A stretch of 64,000 nucleotides of DNA from an uncultured Roseicyclus sp. (GTDB lineage Bacteria; Pseudomonadota; Alphaproteobacteria; Rhodobacterales; Rhodobacteraceae). The notes under the pieces were generated by a model that worked only from the letters and a program-made list of their open reading frames with translations, was not told the origin of the DNA and made no database searches. This document shows, piece after piece, positions 47,997-56,449 of this stretch; positions within the stretch are counted from its first letter, which is position 1, and every line of letters begins with the position of its first letter. Location of the stretch: the NCBI GenBank assembly GCA_947489665.1, contig CANLEH010000001.1, forward strand, positions 964,501 to 1,028,500. Reading direction: 5' to 3'. Made by a program: the position numbers and the translations under genes.

Positions 47997-48242
47997 TCAG
48001 CCGAAAAACTGTGCGAAGAACCGAAGGGCTATGTAAGACGCCGCTGCATAAAAGATGAAAATTATGAACAGTCCAGGCGCCCCAGCGGCACCCACCATCA
48101 TCAGGTGAAACGGCGTATCGAACCGCGTTGGCTTCTTGCCGCGTTCCTTTGCGTTGGTCCGGCGAACGTAGACTACGATGATCGCGAAATACCCGATCAG
48201 AGTGGCGATGAACCAGATGAGCTCGAACGTCTCGGCGCTCAT
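47997..48242 (-). CDS. Small membrane protein
   Basis: 81 residues with two predicted helices ('FELIWFIATLIGYFAIIVVYV' and 'GAPGLFIIFIFYAAASYIALRFF') joined by a basic cytosolic loop 'RRTNAKERGKKPTRFD'. Its ATG overlaps the stop of the NAD synthase gene (ATGA), so it is translationally coupled to nadE. No family was recognised. Confidence 0.7.
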   Translation of the reverse strand: MSAETFELIWFIATLIGYFAIIVVYVRRTNAKERGKKPTRFDTPFHLMMVGAAGAPGLFIIFIFYAAASYIALRFFAQFFG

Positions 48243-49930
48243 CCACCATCCCTCCAGCGGTTCACCACCGGATAGCGCCGATCCAACCAGAACGCGCGTT
48301 CCGTCAACCTTGCCCCCGGCGCACTCTGGAAGCGCTTGTATTCGCTGAGGTAAATCAACCGCTCTACCTTGCGGACCCACTCAAGATCATGACCCGCAGC
48401 GACGACCTCAGCGACCGACCGCTCCTGATCAATCAGCATCTCCAGCATCACGTCCAGATCGGAGTAGGGCGGCAGCGAGTCCTCGTCCTTTTGATCCTCG
48501 CGCAACTCGGCGGTCGGCGGCTTGTCGATCACCCGCGGCGGGATCACCTCGCCCTCCGGCCCCTTCATCCAGTCCCGGTGCGTCTTGTTCCGCCAGCGAC
48601 AGGTCTCAAAGACCCGCGTTTTGTAGAGGTCCTTGATCGGGTTATACCCCCCCGCCATGTCGCCATAAATCGTGGCATAGCCCACCGCGACCTCGGATTT
48701 GTTGCCCGTGGTCAGCAGCATGGAGCCGAACTTGTTCGACAAAGCCATCAGCATGACGCCCCGCAGGCGCGACTGGATATTTTCCTCCGTCACGTCCGGC
48801 TCCAACCCCTCGAACAGGCCCGACAGCGACTCCGTCACGGCCTCCCGCGCGGGCGTGATCGGGATCGTGTCCAACCGGCACCCAAGCCGCTCCGCCACAT
48901 CGCGCGCATCCTCAAGGGACGTCTCGGACGTGTAGCGCGAGGGCAGCATCACACAGTGCACATTCTCTGGCCCGATCGCGTCGCTTGCGATCGTCGCCAC
49001 GATCGCCGAGTCGATCCCGCCCGATAGCCCCAACACAACCTGTTTGAACCCCGTCTTCCGCAGGTAATCGCCCAACGCCATCACCATCACACGGTAATCG
49101 GCCTCGTACTCATCGGGCAGCGCGGCTTTCTCCCCGTCCACCGCGCGCCAGCCGTCCGCCCCACGCTCAAAATCAACGTAGTGCAGCCCAGTCTCGAACT
49201 GCGGTGCCTGCACCGCCAGCGCCCCGCCAGGGTTCAACACGAACGACCCGCCATCGAACACCTGATCATCCTGCCCGCCCACAAGGTTCACATAGGCCAG
49301 CGGCAGCCCCGTCTCGACGACGCGAGACACGATCACCTGATGGCGCACCGCCATCTTGCCGCGATGATAGGGGGAGCCGTTGGGCGACACCAAAATCTCG
49401 GCCCCAGACTCCTGCAATGTCTCGCAAACATCCTCGAACCAGGCATCCTCGCAGATCGGGATGCCGATCCGCACGCCACCAACCGAAATCGGGCCTTGCA
49501 GATCGGCGGGATGGTAATACCGCACCTCATCAAAGACCGCGTAATTCGGCAGCTCGTGCTTCAGCACCTTGGCCTTCACCGCCCCGCCTTCGCAGACATA
49601 ATAGGCGTTGTACGGGCTACCCGCCCCCCACATAGGCCCGCCCTTGGCATCGCCATCACCCCACCAGGGGCCGCCGATCCCGAACGCAGGTCCATCGGCG
49701 CACCGCGCCGCTAACTCGCCGATCACACGCTCCACATCCTGCGCGAAGGCCGGCTTCATCACCAGATCCAGCAGCTGGTAGCCCGTGGCGAACATTTCCG
49801 GGAAGGCCACGAAATCCGCCCCCTCAACCTTGGCCGCCTCCCACGCCACAAACGCCTTCTCGGCATTGCCCGCAAGGTCGCCCACGGTGGCATTCAACTG
49901 TGCCATGCACAAACGGAACGTATCGGACAT
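48239..49930 (-). CDS. nadE: Glutamine-dependent NAD+ synthase
   Basis: About 563 residues. The N-terminal nitrilase/glutaminase domain (1-270; 'VAFPEMFATGY', 'LKHELPNYAVFDEVRYY', 'IPICEDAWF') carries the Glu-Lys-Cys triad. The C-terminal synthetase domain has the PP-loop 'LGLSGGIDSAIVATIASDA' and 'TTGNKSEVAVGYATIYGDMAGGYNPIKDLYKTRVF'. It makes NAD from nicotinate adenine dinucleotide, ATP and Gln. A coupled small membrane gene follows. Confidence 0.96.
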   Translation of the reverse strand: MSDTFRLCMAQLNATVGDLAGNAEKAFVAWEAAKVEGADFVAFPEMFATGYQLLDLVMKPAFAQDVERVIGELAARCADGPAFGIGGPWWGDGDAKGGPMWGAGSPYNAYYVCEGGAVKAKVLKHELPNYAVFDEVRYYHPADLQGPISVGGVRIGIPICEDAWFEDVCETLQESGAEILVSPNGSPYHRGKMAVRHQVIVSRVVETGLPLAYVNLVGGQDDQVFDGGSFVLNPGGALAVQAPQFETGLHYVDFERGADGWRAVDGEKAALPDEYEADYRVMVMALGDYLRKTGFKQVVLGLSGGIDSAIVATIASDAIGPENVHCVMLPSRYTSETSLEDARDVAERLGCRLDTIPITPAREAVTESLSGLFEGLEPDVTEENIQSRLRGVMLMALSNKFGSMLLTTGNKSEVAVGYATIYGDMAGGYNPIKDLYKTRVFETCRWRNKTHRDWMKGPEGEVIPPRVIDKPPTAELREDQKDEDSLPPYSDLDVMLEMLIDQERSVAEVVAAGHDLEWVRKVERLIYLSEYKRFQSAPGARLTERAFWLDRRYPVVNRWRDGG

Positions 49931-50090
49931 CACGCCCTCCAGAGCCTGTCTGCCCCTGACATATCAACTCTGCGCCCGAGGCCAAGCGTCAACCTGCCGA
50001 AGCAAATGGTTAAAGACATTGCCACAACGCGCCGCCTCCCCTAGCTTTGCGGGCGAAAATGAACATCTCCGATCAAGGGAGGGTGCGGGA

Positions 50091-51587
50091 ATGAAACAGG
50101 CAATCTTCGCAGCGGCACTGATCGCCGCCACGGGCATGGCGCAGGCGCAGGAAAGCGGCGAGACCACAACCGACATCCAGCAATACGACAATGGCGGGAT
50201 CTACGAAGGTGAATTCCGCAACGGTGTGCAGCACGGCACCGGCACCTACCGCCTGCCGAACGGCTACACCTATACCGGCACCTGGGTGGATGGTGAAATC
50301 CGCGGCGCGGGCACCGCAACCTTCCCCGACCAATCCGTCTATGTCGGCAATTTCGTCGCCGGGCGCCCTCAGGGCGAGGGAACCATCACCTTCGCCGATG
50401 GCTCCACCTATGAAGGCGAATGGAATGAGGGCCGGATTGAAGGCACCGGCACAGCCACCTATTCCAACGGCGTCACCTATACCGGCCAGTTCCGCAACGC
50501 ACTGCATCACGGCAACGGCGTGATGACCGGGCCCAACAGTTATCGCTATGACGGTCAATGGCAGGACGGCCTGAAGCATGGCACCGGGTCCATCACCTAT
50601 CCCGATGGCGCGACCTATACGGGCCAGTTCGCGGCCGGTGTTCGGTCTGGCACCGGACGGTTGGAGATGGCGGACGGCGTGGTTTATGAGGGCCAATGGG
50701 CCGAGGGTCAGATCAACGGCACAGGCACGCTCACCCAACCCAATGGCGATGTCTATGTTGGCGCGCTCGTCAACGGCCAGCGCCAGGGGCAAGGCCGCGT
50801 GACCTATGAGAACGGCGATGTCTATGAGGGTGCCTTCGCGAATGACCGTCGCCATGGGCAAGGCACGTTCACCGGCGTCGATGGCTATGTCTATGTCGGC
50901 GCATGGGTCGAAGGCTCGATCCAGGGCGAAGGCCGCGTCACCTATCCTGACGGCTCGGTGTATGAGGGCATGTTCCGCAACGACCTCGCCCACGGGACGG
51001 GAACCATCACCTATCCCAACGGCTCCAGTTATACCGGCGGTTGGGTCGATGGTGTGATCCAGGGCGCGGGCGTCGCCCGCTACGCCAATGGCCTCGTCTA
51101 TGACGGCAACTTCCTCAACGCGCGTCAGCATGGCCAAGGCACGATGACCCACCCCGACGGCTACCGCTATCAGGGCCAGTGGGAAGAGGGTCTGCGCCAC
51201 GGACAAGGTGTCGCCACCTACGCAGACGGTACTGTCTACGAAGGCACGTTTGAGGCCGGGCAGCGCGAAGGCACGGGAACTCTGACCATGCCCGACGGCT
51301 TCACCTACACGGGCGCCTGGGATGATGGAGAGATCAATGGCGCCGGCACCGCGACCTATTCCAGCGGCGATGTCTATACCGGCACCTTCGTCAATGGCCG
51401 CCGGCAGGGCGCGGGCACGATGACTTACGCGACTGGCGAAGTGCTGGAGACAGAGTGGGAAAACGGCCTGCCCACCGATGGGAATGCCCCCGCCGTCGCG
51501 GATGAGCCCGATACGGGGGAGGTCGGCCCGGGCGAAGCAGGGGCCGTCGATGAGGCGGACGGGCAGGCCCCCGTCGAAGACGGATAA
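50091..51587 (+). CDS. Secreted MORN-repeat protein
   Basis: 498 residues: a Sec signal peptide ('MKQAIFAAALIAATGMAQA'), then 18 to 19 tandem 23-residue MORN repeats ('YEGEFRNGVQHGTGTYRLPNG', 'YTGTWVDGEIRGAGTATFPDQ' and so on) from about 40 to 455, then an acidic Pro/Glu-rich tail. MORN repeats make long beta-hairpin platforms that can bind lipids or proteins; most known examples are intracellular, so a signal peptide is notable. GGGAGG precedes the ATG. A terminator follows. Confidence 0.88.
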   Translation: MKQAIFAAALIAATGMAQAQESGETTTDIQQYDNGGIYEGEFRNGVQHGTGTYRLPNGYTYTGTWVDGEIRGAGTATFPDQSVYVGNFVAGRPQGEGTITFADGSTYEGEWNEGRIEGTGTATYSNGVTYTGQFRNALHHGNGVMTGPNSYRYDGQWQDGLKHGTGSITYPDGATYTGQFAAGVRSGTGRLEMADGVVYEGQWAEGQINGTGTLTQPNGDVYVGALVNGQRQGQGRVTYENGDVYEGAFANDRRHGQGTFTGVDGYVYVGAWVEGSIQGEGRVTYPDGSVYEGMFRNDLAHGTGTITYPNGSSYTGGWVDGVIQGAGVARYANGLVYDGNFLNARQHGQGTMTHPDGYRYQGQWEEGLRHGQGVATYADGTVYEGTFEAGQREGTGTLTMPDGFTYTGAWDDGEINGAGTATYSSGDVYTGTFVNGRRQGAGTMTYATGEVLETEWENGLPTDGNAPAVADEPDTGEVGPGEAGAVDEADGQAPVEDG

Positions 51588-51622
51588 GCCCACCCATAAT
51601 CTCGCACAGTCCAAGCCAAAGG

Positions 51623-51657
51623 CGCGCCCTGTCCAAGACGGGGCGCGTTTGTCTTTT
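51623..51657 (+). terminator. Rho-independent terminator after the MORN gene
   Basis: An 11-base-pair stem, CGCGCCCTGTC (51623-51633) with GACGGGGCGCG (51637-51647), one G-T wobble, loop CAA, then TTTGTCTTTT. It ends the MORN transcript before the two PAN-like genes. Confidence 0.82.
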
Positions 51658-51697
51658 CTAACGTACCGTTGTCCAAAGCCTTTTTAGGAACCCTTAT

Positions 51698-51997
51698 ATG
51701 TCTCGATTTCAGTACATTGCCGCAGCCCTATTGATCGGGCTGCCCTCTACCCTCATTGCCCAGGAGGCGGAGAATTGCTGGCAATCCGCCGTTTCCACGA
51801 TCCTGCTCAACGACGCCGCTAATCATACCGAATACGCCACCTGCCTCGCGGCCTGTGATGCGAATGCCGACTGCGCAGGTTGGAATTTCCGCCCACATTC
51901 CTTCGATGCCGCCATCCCGGGCAATTGTCAGCTTCTGGGCGACATCTACCAATCCGAGCCGTCAGATCGCGCCTTTTGCGGGCAGATTGAACGCTGA
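51698..51997 (+). CDS. Small secreted PAN/Apple-like protein
   Basis: 99 residues with a signal peptide ('MSRFQYIAAALLIGLPSTLIAQ'). The mature part has 'CLAACDANADCAGWNFRPHSF', 'GNCQLLGDI' and 'SDRAFCGQIER', the Cys pattern of a PAN/Apple domain (C-x3-C-x5-C-AGW...C...C). These domains bind protein or carbohydrate ligands outside the cell. A paralogue follows 34 bases after the stop. No transmembrane segment. Confidence 0.78.
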   Translation: MSRFQYIAAALLIGLPSTLIAQEAENCWQSAVSTILLNDAANHTEYATCLAACDANADCAGWNFRPHSFDAAIPGNCQLLGDIYQSEPSDRAFCGQIER

Positions 51998-52031
51998 CCG
52001 GACCCCCCCCAAACTCTGAAAGGGAATTTCC

Positions 52032-52340
52032 ATGACCAGACTTCTTGTATCCGCCGCCCTGATCGTCTTTGCGCTGCCCGCCGCCGGGCAGGATTTCGAG
52101 GAATGCAGGATCATCCCCGGCGGGGGCTCGTCCTCCAGCGTCGATTACACCCAGATTGGCACCGCGGCTTGCGCCGAATTCTGTGCCGCCACCGATAGTT
52201 GCGCGGGCTGGACGTACACGCCGCACAATTTCAATCCAACCGGCGCCCCCGGTGAATGCCGCTGGGTGACCGAAGTGGGCTCCGTCGAGCCGCCAGCCGA
52301 AACCGCGTCGGCCAATTTCTGTGGCCAGATCAGCGGTTAG
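52032..52340 (+). CDS. Small secreted PAN/Apple-like protein (second copy)
   Basis: 102 residues with a signal peptide ('MTRLLVSAALIVFALPAAG'). The same pattern as its neighbour: 'CAEFCAATDSCAGWTYTPHNF', 'GECRWV' and 'SANFCGQISG', clear homology though divergent in sequence. Both copies end with 'FCGQI'. The pair are tandem duplicates, probably in one transcript, with their own ribosome-binding site (AAAGGG). Function unknown, perhaps binding a surface glycan. Confidence 0.78.
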   Translation: MTRLLVSAALIVFALPAAGQDFEECRIIPGGGSSSSVDYTQIGTAACAEFCAATDSCAGWTYTPHNFNPTGAPGECRWVTEVGSVEPPAETASANFCGQISG

Positions 52341-52390
52341 ACCACCGGCAAAACCGGGTGTGCTAGAGTGCCGTAAGGAAGGATTCGCAC

Positions 52391-53371
52391 ATGGAAACCC
52401 TGGCGCCCCCGGAGCCAATGGCACTCAACCGGTTTTCCACCGATTGGTTGCCTACACCACACCGCCTAGAGATTTGGCGCGAGGTGTTCGGGCGCGAAGT
52501 CATCCGCCTCGACCTCGCGCCGCTGAATGACCAACCCGTCCACTGCGATGTGACGTTTCGCGAAATCGACCGCATGACGCTCAGCCTTGGCTGCGTCTCG
52601 GCGATCTCCTGTGACCGGACCCATGCACTCTTGACCGATGGCAATGACGATATCGTTCTGATGATCCCCGTTGAGGGGACAATCACGCTTGAAGTGCGCG
52701 GGCGTGAACTGACCGCTGGCATGGGCGATGTGCTGGTGCGCCGTTCGGACGATGCCTGCACCACCTATTCGTCCAATGGCCGTTACATGACGCTAACGCT
52801 CCCGGTGCGCGAGTTGGAGCGGCGGGTCGCCAGGATCGACCAACTGACCATGGCCGTCCTGCCCGCCGCCTCCGAAGGCGTGCGCCTGCTGGCGCAATAT
52901 GCCCGGATGATCCTGTTCGATACCGATGTCACGCCCGAGATGTCGCGTATGATCCACGCCCATATTGCAGACATCGCGGCGCTGGCCATTGGCGCGCAGC
53001 GCGACGCATGGCACCACGCCGAACAGCGCGGCATGAAGGCCACGCGGCTGCGCGCGATCCACGCCGCCATACGGGCCGAGGCCGCGGGTGAAGGCTTCTC
53101 GATCAACACGCTTGCCCGTCAGAGCAGGATTTCACCGGGCTATATCCGCAAACTTCTGGCGGGCGAGGGGACGAGCTTCACTGCACTCGTGCTGGAACGT
53201 CGCCTGCAATTGGCCCATGACGCGCTGGTTGATCCGGCGCTGGCCACCCGCACAATCAGCGCCATCGCGCTGGATTGCGGCTTCGGTGATGTGAGCTATT
53301 TCAACCGCGCCTTCCGCAAACGGTACGACGCGACGCCGGGCGATGTTCGGGCAAACGCGCTGCGGTGTTGA
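52391..53371 (+). CDS. AraC-family transcriptional regulator
   Basis: 326 residues. The C terminus has the double helix-turn-helix of AraC ('GFSINTLARQSRISPGYIRKLLAGEGTSF' and 'RTISAIALDCGFGDVSYFNRAFRKRYDATPGDVR'). The N terminus is a cupin-like sensor of the AraC-binding-like type ('LGCVSAISCDRTHALLTDGNDDIVLMIPVEGTITLEVRGRELTAGMGDVLVRRSDD'). The effector and target are unknown; it is downstream of the PAN genes and upstream of the outer membrane gene. AAGGAAGG precedes the ATG. Confidence 0.88.
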   Translation: METLAPPEPMALNRFSTDWLPTPHRLEIWREVFGREVIRLDLAPLNDQPVHCDVTFREIDRMTLSLGCVSAISCDRTHALLTDGNDDIVLMIPVEGTITLEVRGRELTAGMGDVLVRRSDDACTTYSSNGRYMTLTLPVRELERRVARIDQLTMAVLPAASEGVRLLAQYARMILFDTDVTPEMSRMIHAHIADIAALAIGAQRDAWHHAEQRGMKATRLRAIHAAIRAEAAGEGFSINTLARQSRISPGYIRKLLAGEGTSFTALVLERRLQLAHDALVDPALATRTISAIALDCGFGDVSYFNRAFRKRYDATPGDVRANALRC

Positions 53372-53495
53372 ACGGAGCGCATGGTCGACAGAACGTGCCC
53401 GATTAAAATCCGCAAGCCAATTCGATTGCAAAAAATTCCGCTCTTTGTCACGGTTTGTTCCAACGCCAGATCTCAAAAAAGGGCGAGATGGTCCG

Positions 53496-53999
53496 ATGTG
53501 CCGATTGCTGATCGCAAGTGCCCTGCTGTTTCTCTCTCCTGCTTTCGCGCAAGCGCAGGACAGCCAGCGTTACGCCGCATTGATCCTCGGCTCAGTCCAC
53601 TTTGGCGTGGACCTCAACGACTTTAATCCCGGTCTGCTGATCGGCCATCGCTGGCAGCGCGGGGAGGGCGGTTTTGAATACCACCTCGAAGGGGGTGTGT
53701 TCTACAACAGCTATGAAGAGGTCGCGCCTATCCTGATGGGCGGTGTCTCTTATCAGTTGGCCGAGCTTGGGTCGTTCAACCTGCGCGGTGGGGTCAGCGC
53801 TGGGACCGGATATTATGGTGCCTTGGCCCCAACGCTTGAGCGTGACTATGGCATCCCGAATGTCGAAGGGTTCATCCCGCTCGTCGCGGCCTCGCTTGCG
53901 CTGCGCGATACGCGCCGGCCGGTGGAATATCGTCTGACCGCATTGCCCGGCGACGCGGGCACAGGCGTTCTCAACCTGTCGGTCGCTTTCGATTTCTGA
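53496..53999 (+). CDS. Putative outer-membrane beta-barrel protein
   Basis: 167 residues. A signal peptide ('MCRLLIASALLFLSPAFAQA') precedes alternating hydrophobic strands ('LLIGHRWQRGEGGFEYHLEGGVFYNS', 'SFNLRGGVSAGTGYYG') and the protein ends with 'LSVAFDF', a C-terminal Phe typical of BAM-recognised barrels. An eight-strand barrel of small porin or lipid-A-modifying type is possible; no family was recognised. The start at the signal peptide is chosen. Confidence 0.6.
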   Translation: MCRLLIASALLFLSPAFAQAQDSQRYAALILGSVHFGVDLNDFNPGLLIGHRWQRGEGGFEYHLEGGVFYNSYEEVAPILMGGVSYQLAELGSFNLRGGVSAGTGYYGALAPTLERDYGIPNVEGFIPLVAASLALRDTRRPVEYRLTALPGDAGTGVLNLSVAFDF

Positions 54000-54009
54000 G
54001 CGGTAGATG

Positions 54010-54124
54010 TGACCATCTGGTCAGGTTTGCTCTGCTGGCGGGCAGCACGGCCAAACTCTGACCATTTGGACGCATTTTTCCGGGAAATCGTGACCAGATG
54101 GACGCAACTGTGACCAACCGGTCA
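54010..54124. repeat. Four TGACCA-N2-TGGTCA-type repeats
   Basis: Four imperfect palindromes in 115 bases: TGACCATCTGGTCA (54010), TGACCATTTGGAC (54059), TGACCAGATGGAC (54091) and TGACCAACCGGTCA (54111). The first and last share longer flanks (TCAGG then GTTTGC), and the middle two share GGACGC. They lie between two convergent gene ends, so a promoter role is not obvious. Confidence 0.7.
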
Positions 54125-54128
54125 GGGT

Positions 54129-54154
54129 TTGCGGGGCAATCCATCGCCCCGCAA
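54129..54154. terminator. Hairpin in the convergent gap
   Basis: A perfect 9-base-pair stem, TTGCGGGGC (54129-54137) with GCCCCGCAA (54146-54154), loop of 8. No T-run follows on either strand, so it may be a weak terminator for the convergent genes. Confidence 0.45.
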
Positions 54155-54173
54155 CTTGGGTATTTGGAGGCAA

Positions 54174-56228
54174 TCAGGCCGCGATCAGGCCCATGCTCTC
54201 CAGTTTCAAAAGCACCTGTTGCGCGCAATAGTCGACGTCAACACTCTCGGTATCGACCACCAGTTCGGCGTTTGTGGGGGCCTCGTAAGGATCTGAAATT
54301 CCTGTGAATTCCTTGATCTTGCCTTCCCGCGCCAGCTTGTAGAGGCCCTTGCGGTCGCGCCGTTCGCATTCCTCAATCGACGTCGCGACATGGACTTCCA
54401 CAAACGCGCCGAACTGCTCAATCTCTTCGCGAACAGCCCGCCGCGTCGCCGTGTAAGGCGCAATCGGCGCACAGATCGCAATGCCACCATTTTTGGTGAT
54501 TTCCGAGGCGACATATCCGATGCGACGAATGTTTAAGTCCCTGTGTTCTTTGGAGAATCCAAGCTCACTCGACAGGTTCTTGCGCACCACGTCCCCGTCC
54601 AGCAACGTCACCGGGCGGCCGCCCTGTTCCATCAGTTTGACCATGATGGCGTTGGCGATCGTCGATTTCCCCGAGCCCGAAAGACCGGTGAAAAAGACCG
54701 TGAATCCTTGCTGCGAGCGCGGCGGCGAGGTGCGGCGCAGTTCCTTGACCACCTCGGGGAATGAAAACCATTCCGGGATCTCCAGACCCTCACGCAGGCG
54801 GCGGCGCAGCTCTGTCCCGGAAATGTTTAGAATCGTTACGTTTTCCCGATCCGCGATCTCGTCATTCGGCTCATACTGAGCGCGCTCCTGCACATAAACC
54901 ATGTGCTTGAAGTCGACCATTTCGATGCCGATTTCGTCTTGATGCTGCCGGAACAGGTCCTGCGCATCATACGGCCCGTAAAAGTCCTCGCCCGCCGAAT
55001 TCTTGCCCGGCCCGGCATGGTCGCGGCCCACGATCATATGGGTACAGCCATGATTTCGCCGGATAATTCCGTGCCAGACCGCTTCGCGCGGACCGGCCAT
55101 GCGCATGGCGAGGTTCAGAAGGCTCATCGTTGTAGTGGCCGCCGGATACTTATCCAAAACAGCCTCATAGCAGCGCACGCGGGTGAAATGGTCCACATCT
55201 CCGGGCTTCGTCATGCCCACAACGGGATGGATCAGCAAGTTGGCCTGCGCCTCTTTCGCGGCACGGAACGTCAGTTCTTGATGCGCGCGGTGCAGCGGGT
55301 TGCGGGTCTGAAACGCGACAACGCGGCGCCAGCCGAGCTTGCGGAAATAGGCGCGCAACTCGTTGGGCGTGTCGCGACGGGCGCGGAAATCGTAGTGGAC
55401 CGGCTGCTGGATGCCGGTGATGGCACCACCCAGATAGACCGGGCCAGCGACGTTGTGCAGGTAATTCACGGCCGGATGGGCGATGTCGTCAGCACCGTAA
55501 ACCTTGACCGCTTCGCGCGCCTTGTCGGGGCTCCACTTGTCCGAGATCGACAGGATGGCGAGGATGACGCCCTCGGCATCGCGCAGCGCGATGTCCTGGC
55601 CTTCTTCGATGCTCGCCGCAAATGCCTCCGACACATCCAACGTGATGGGCATCGGCCAAAGCGCGCCGTCGGCGGTGCGCATATTTTCAACGACGCCGTC
55701 GTAATCTTCCTTTCCCATGAACCCCTTAAGCGGGTTGAACCCGCCGTTCATGAGCAGTTCGAGGTCGCAGACCTGGCGCTGGGTCAGATCCCAACTTGGA
55801 AGCTCCGCGGCCTCCATCTTCAGTTTCTGAGCGCTGTCGTACGAGACATAGAGTTCCGGGATCGGAGCGTGGAGCGGCATGGCCATGGTTGCGGTCCTTT
55901 TGGCGGGAGAGAGCGTGGCGCCGGTGCCGGTTAACTCGGCATGGAGGGCGTTATATTCAGCGCGTTTTCGCGCGAGGAAATCATCGACAAGGCGCGCTTT
56001 TTCGGCGGCCCCTTTCTGGGTGAGGGCGTAGGCGACCTTCTGACGCCGATCCGTGCTGTCACGGTCAACGATCTGGACCAGCCCATCTTGTGTGGCAGCA
56101 CGTAACACCGTGTTCAGGCCGCCAAGGCTGATGCCAAGGGCCTGCGCCGTTGCGCGTTGCGATCCCTGCGGTGCGACATCTATCTGACGCAACAACCGGA
56201 ACAGCAGATCTGTGTCAGGCATCGACAT
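54174..56228 (-). CDS. MarR-like winged helix fused to bifunctional ATP sulfurylase/APS kinase
   Basis: 684 residues. Residues 1-100 are a MarR-type winged helix of the 'EPS-associated' kind ('LLFRLLRQIDVAPQGSQRATAQALGISLGGLN', then 'QKGAAEKARLVDDFLARKRAEYNALH'). From residue about 120 follow an ATP sulfurylase ('FQTRNPLHRAHQEL', 'IVGRDHAGPG') and an APS kinase ('FTGLSGSGKSTIANAI', 'LLDGDVVRKNL', 'ISDPYEAP'). Together they make PAPS from sulfate and two ATP. No stop separates the parts. An internal ATG (Met115, 55886) has AAAAGGA upstream, so free enzyme may also be made. Divergent from a sulfotransferase, with two operator-like palindromes between. Confidence 0.88.
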   Translation of the reverse strand: MSMPDTDLLFRLLRQIDVAPQGSQRATAQALGISLGGLNTVLRAATQDGLVQIVDRDSTDRRQKVAYALTQKGAAEKARLVDDFLARKRAEYNALHAELTGTGATLSPAKRTATMAMPLHAPIPELYVSYDSAQKLKMEAAELPSWDLTQRQVCDLELLMNGGFNPLKGFMGKEDYDGVVENMRTADGALWPMPITLDVSEAFAASIEEGQDIALRDAEGVILAILSISDKWSPDKAREAVKVYGADDIAHPAVNYLHNVAGPVYLGGAITGIQQPVHYDFRARRDTPNELRAYFRKLGWRRVVAFQTRNPLHRAHQELTFRAAKEAQANLLIHPVVGMTKPGDVDHFTRVRCYEAVLDKYPAATTTMSLLNLAMRMAGPREAVWHGIIRRNHGCTHMIVGRDHAGPGKNSAGEDFYGPYDAQDLFRQHQDEIGIEMVDFKHMVYVQERAQYEPNDEIADRENVTILNISGTELRRRLREGLEIPEWFSFPEVVKELRRTSPPRSQQGFTVFFTGLSGSGKSTIANAIMVKLMEQGGRPVTLLDGDVVRKNLSSELGFSKEHRDLNIRRIGYVASEITKNGGIAICAPIAPYTATRRAVREEIEQFGAFVEVHVATSIEECERRDRKGLYKLAREGKIKEFTGISDPYEAPTNAELVVDTESVDVDYCAQQVLLKLESMGLIAA

Positions 56229-56256
56229 GCAGGGACGTCCCAAACAAGGCAAAAGG

Positions 56257-56325
56257 TTTGTTCATGAATGAACAAATATACAAAACCTATCCCTGAGGGA
56301 AGATGTTTGTTCAAGTTTGAACGAT
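56257..56325. promoter_or_regulatory. Two MarR-type operators in the divergent PAPS-synthase/sulfotransferase promoter
   Basis: A perfect palindrome TTTGTTCATGAATGAACAAA (56257-56276; 9-base arms, 2-base centre) lies 29 bases before the start of the fusion gene. A second, TTTGTTCAAGTTTGAACGAT (56306-56325), keeps GTTCAA-GT-TTGAAC and lies 49 bases away centre to centre. A weaker third copy may begin at 56325. The shape and size fit a MarR dimer, so the winged helix encoded next door is the obvious candidate to bind. Confidence 0.65.
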
Positions 56326-56449
56326 TTGTTTTCGATTTGAGAACACTCGCCAAAATTCGTGGCGAATTTGCCGCAAATCCCGCCAAGGACGGCATTTTTC
56401 CCGGCGCTTGCCCATGCTTTGTTAACGGCCTTCAGCGATAGCTTCCCAA

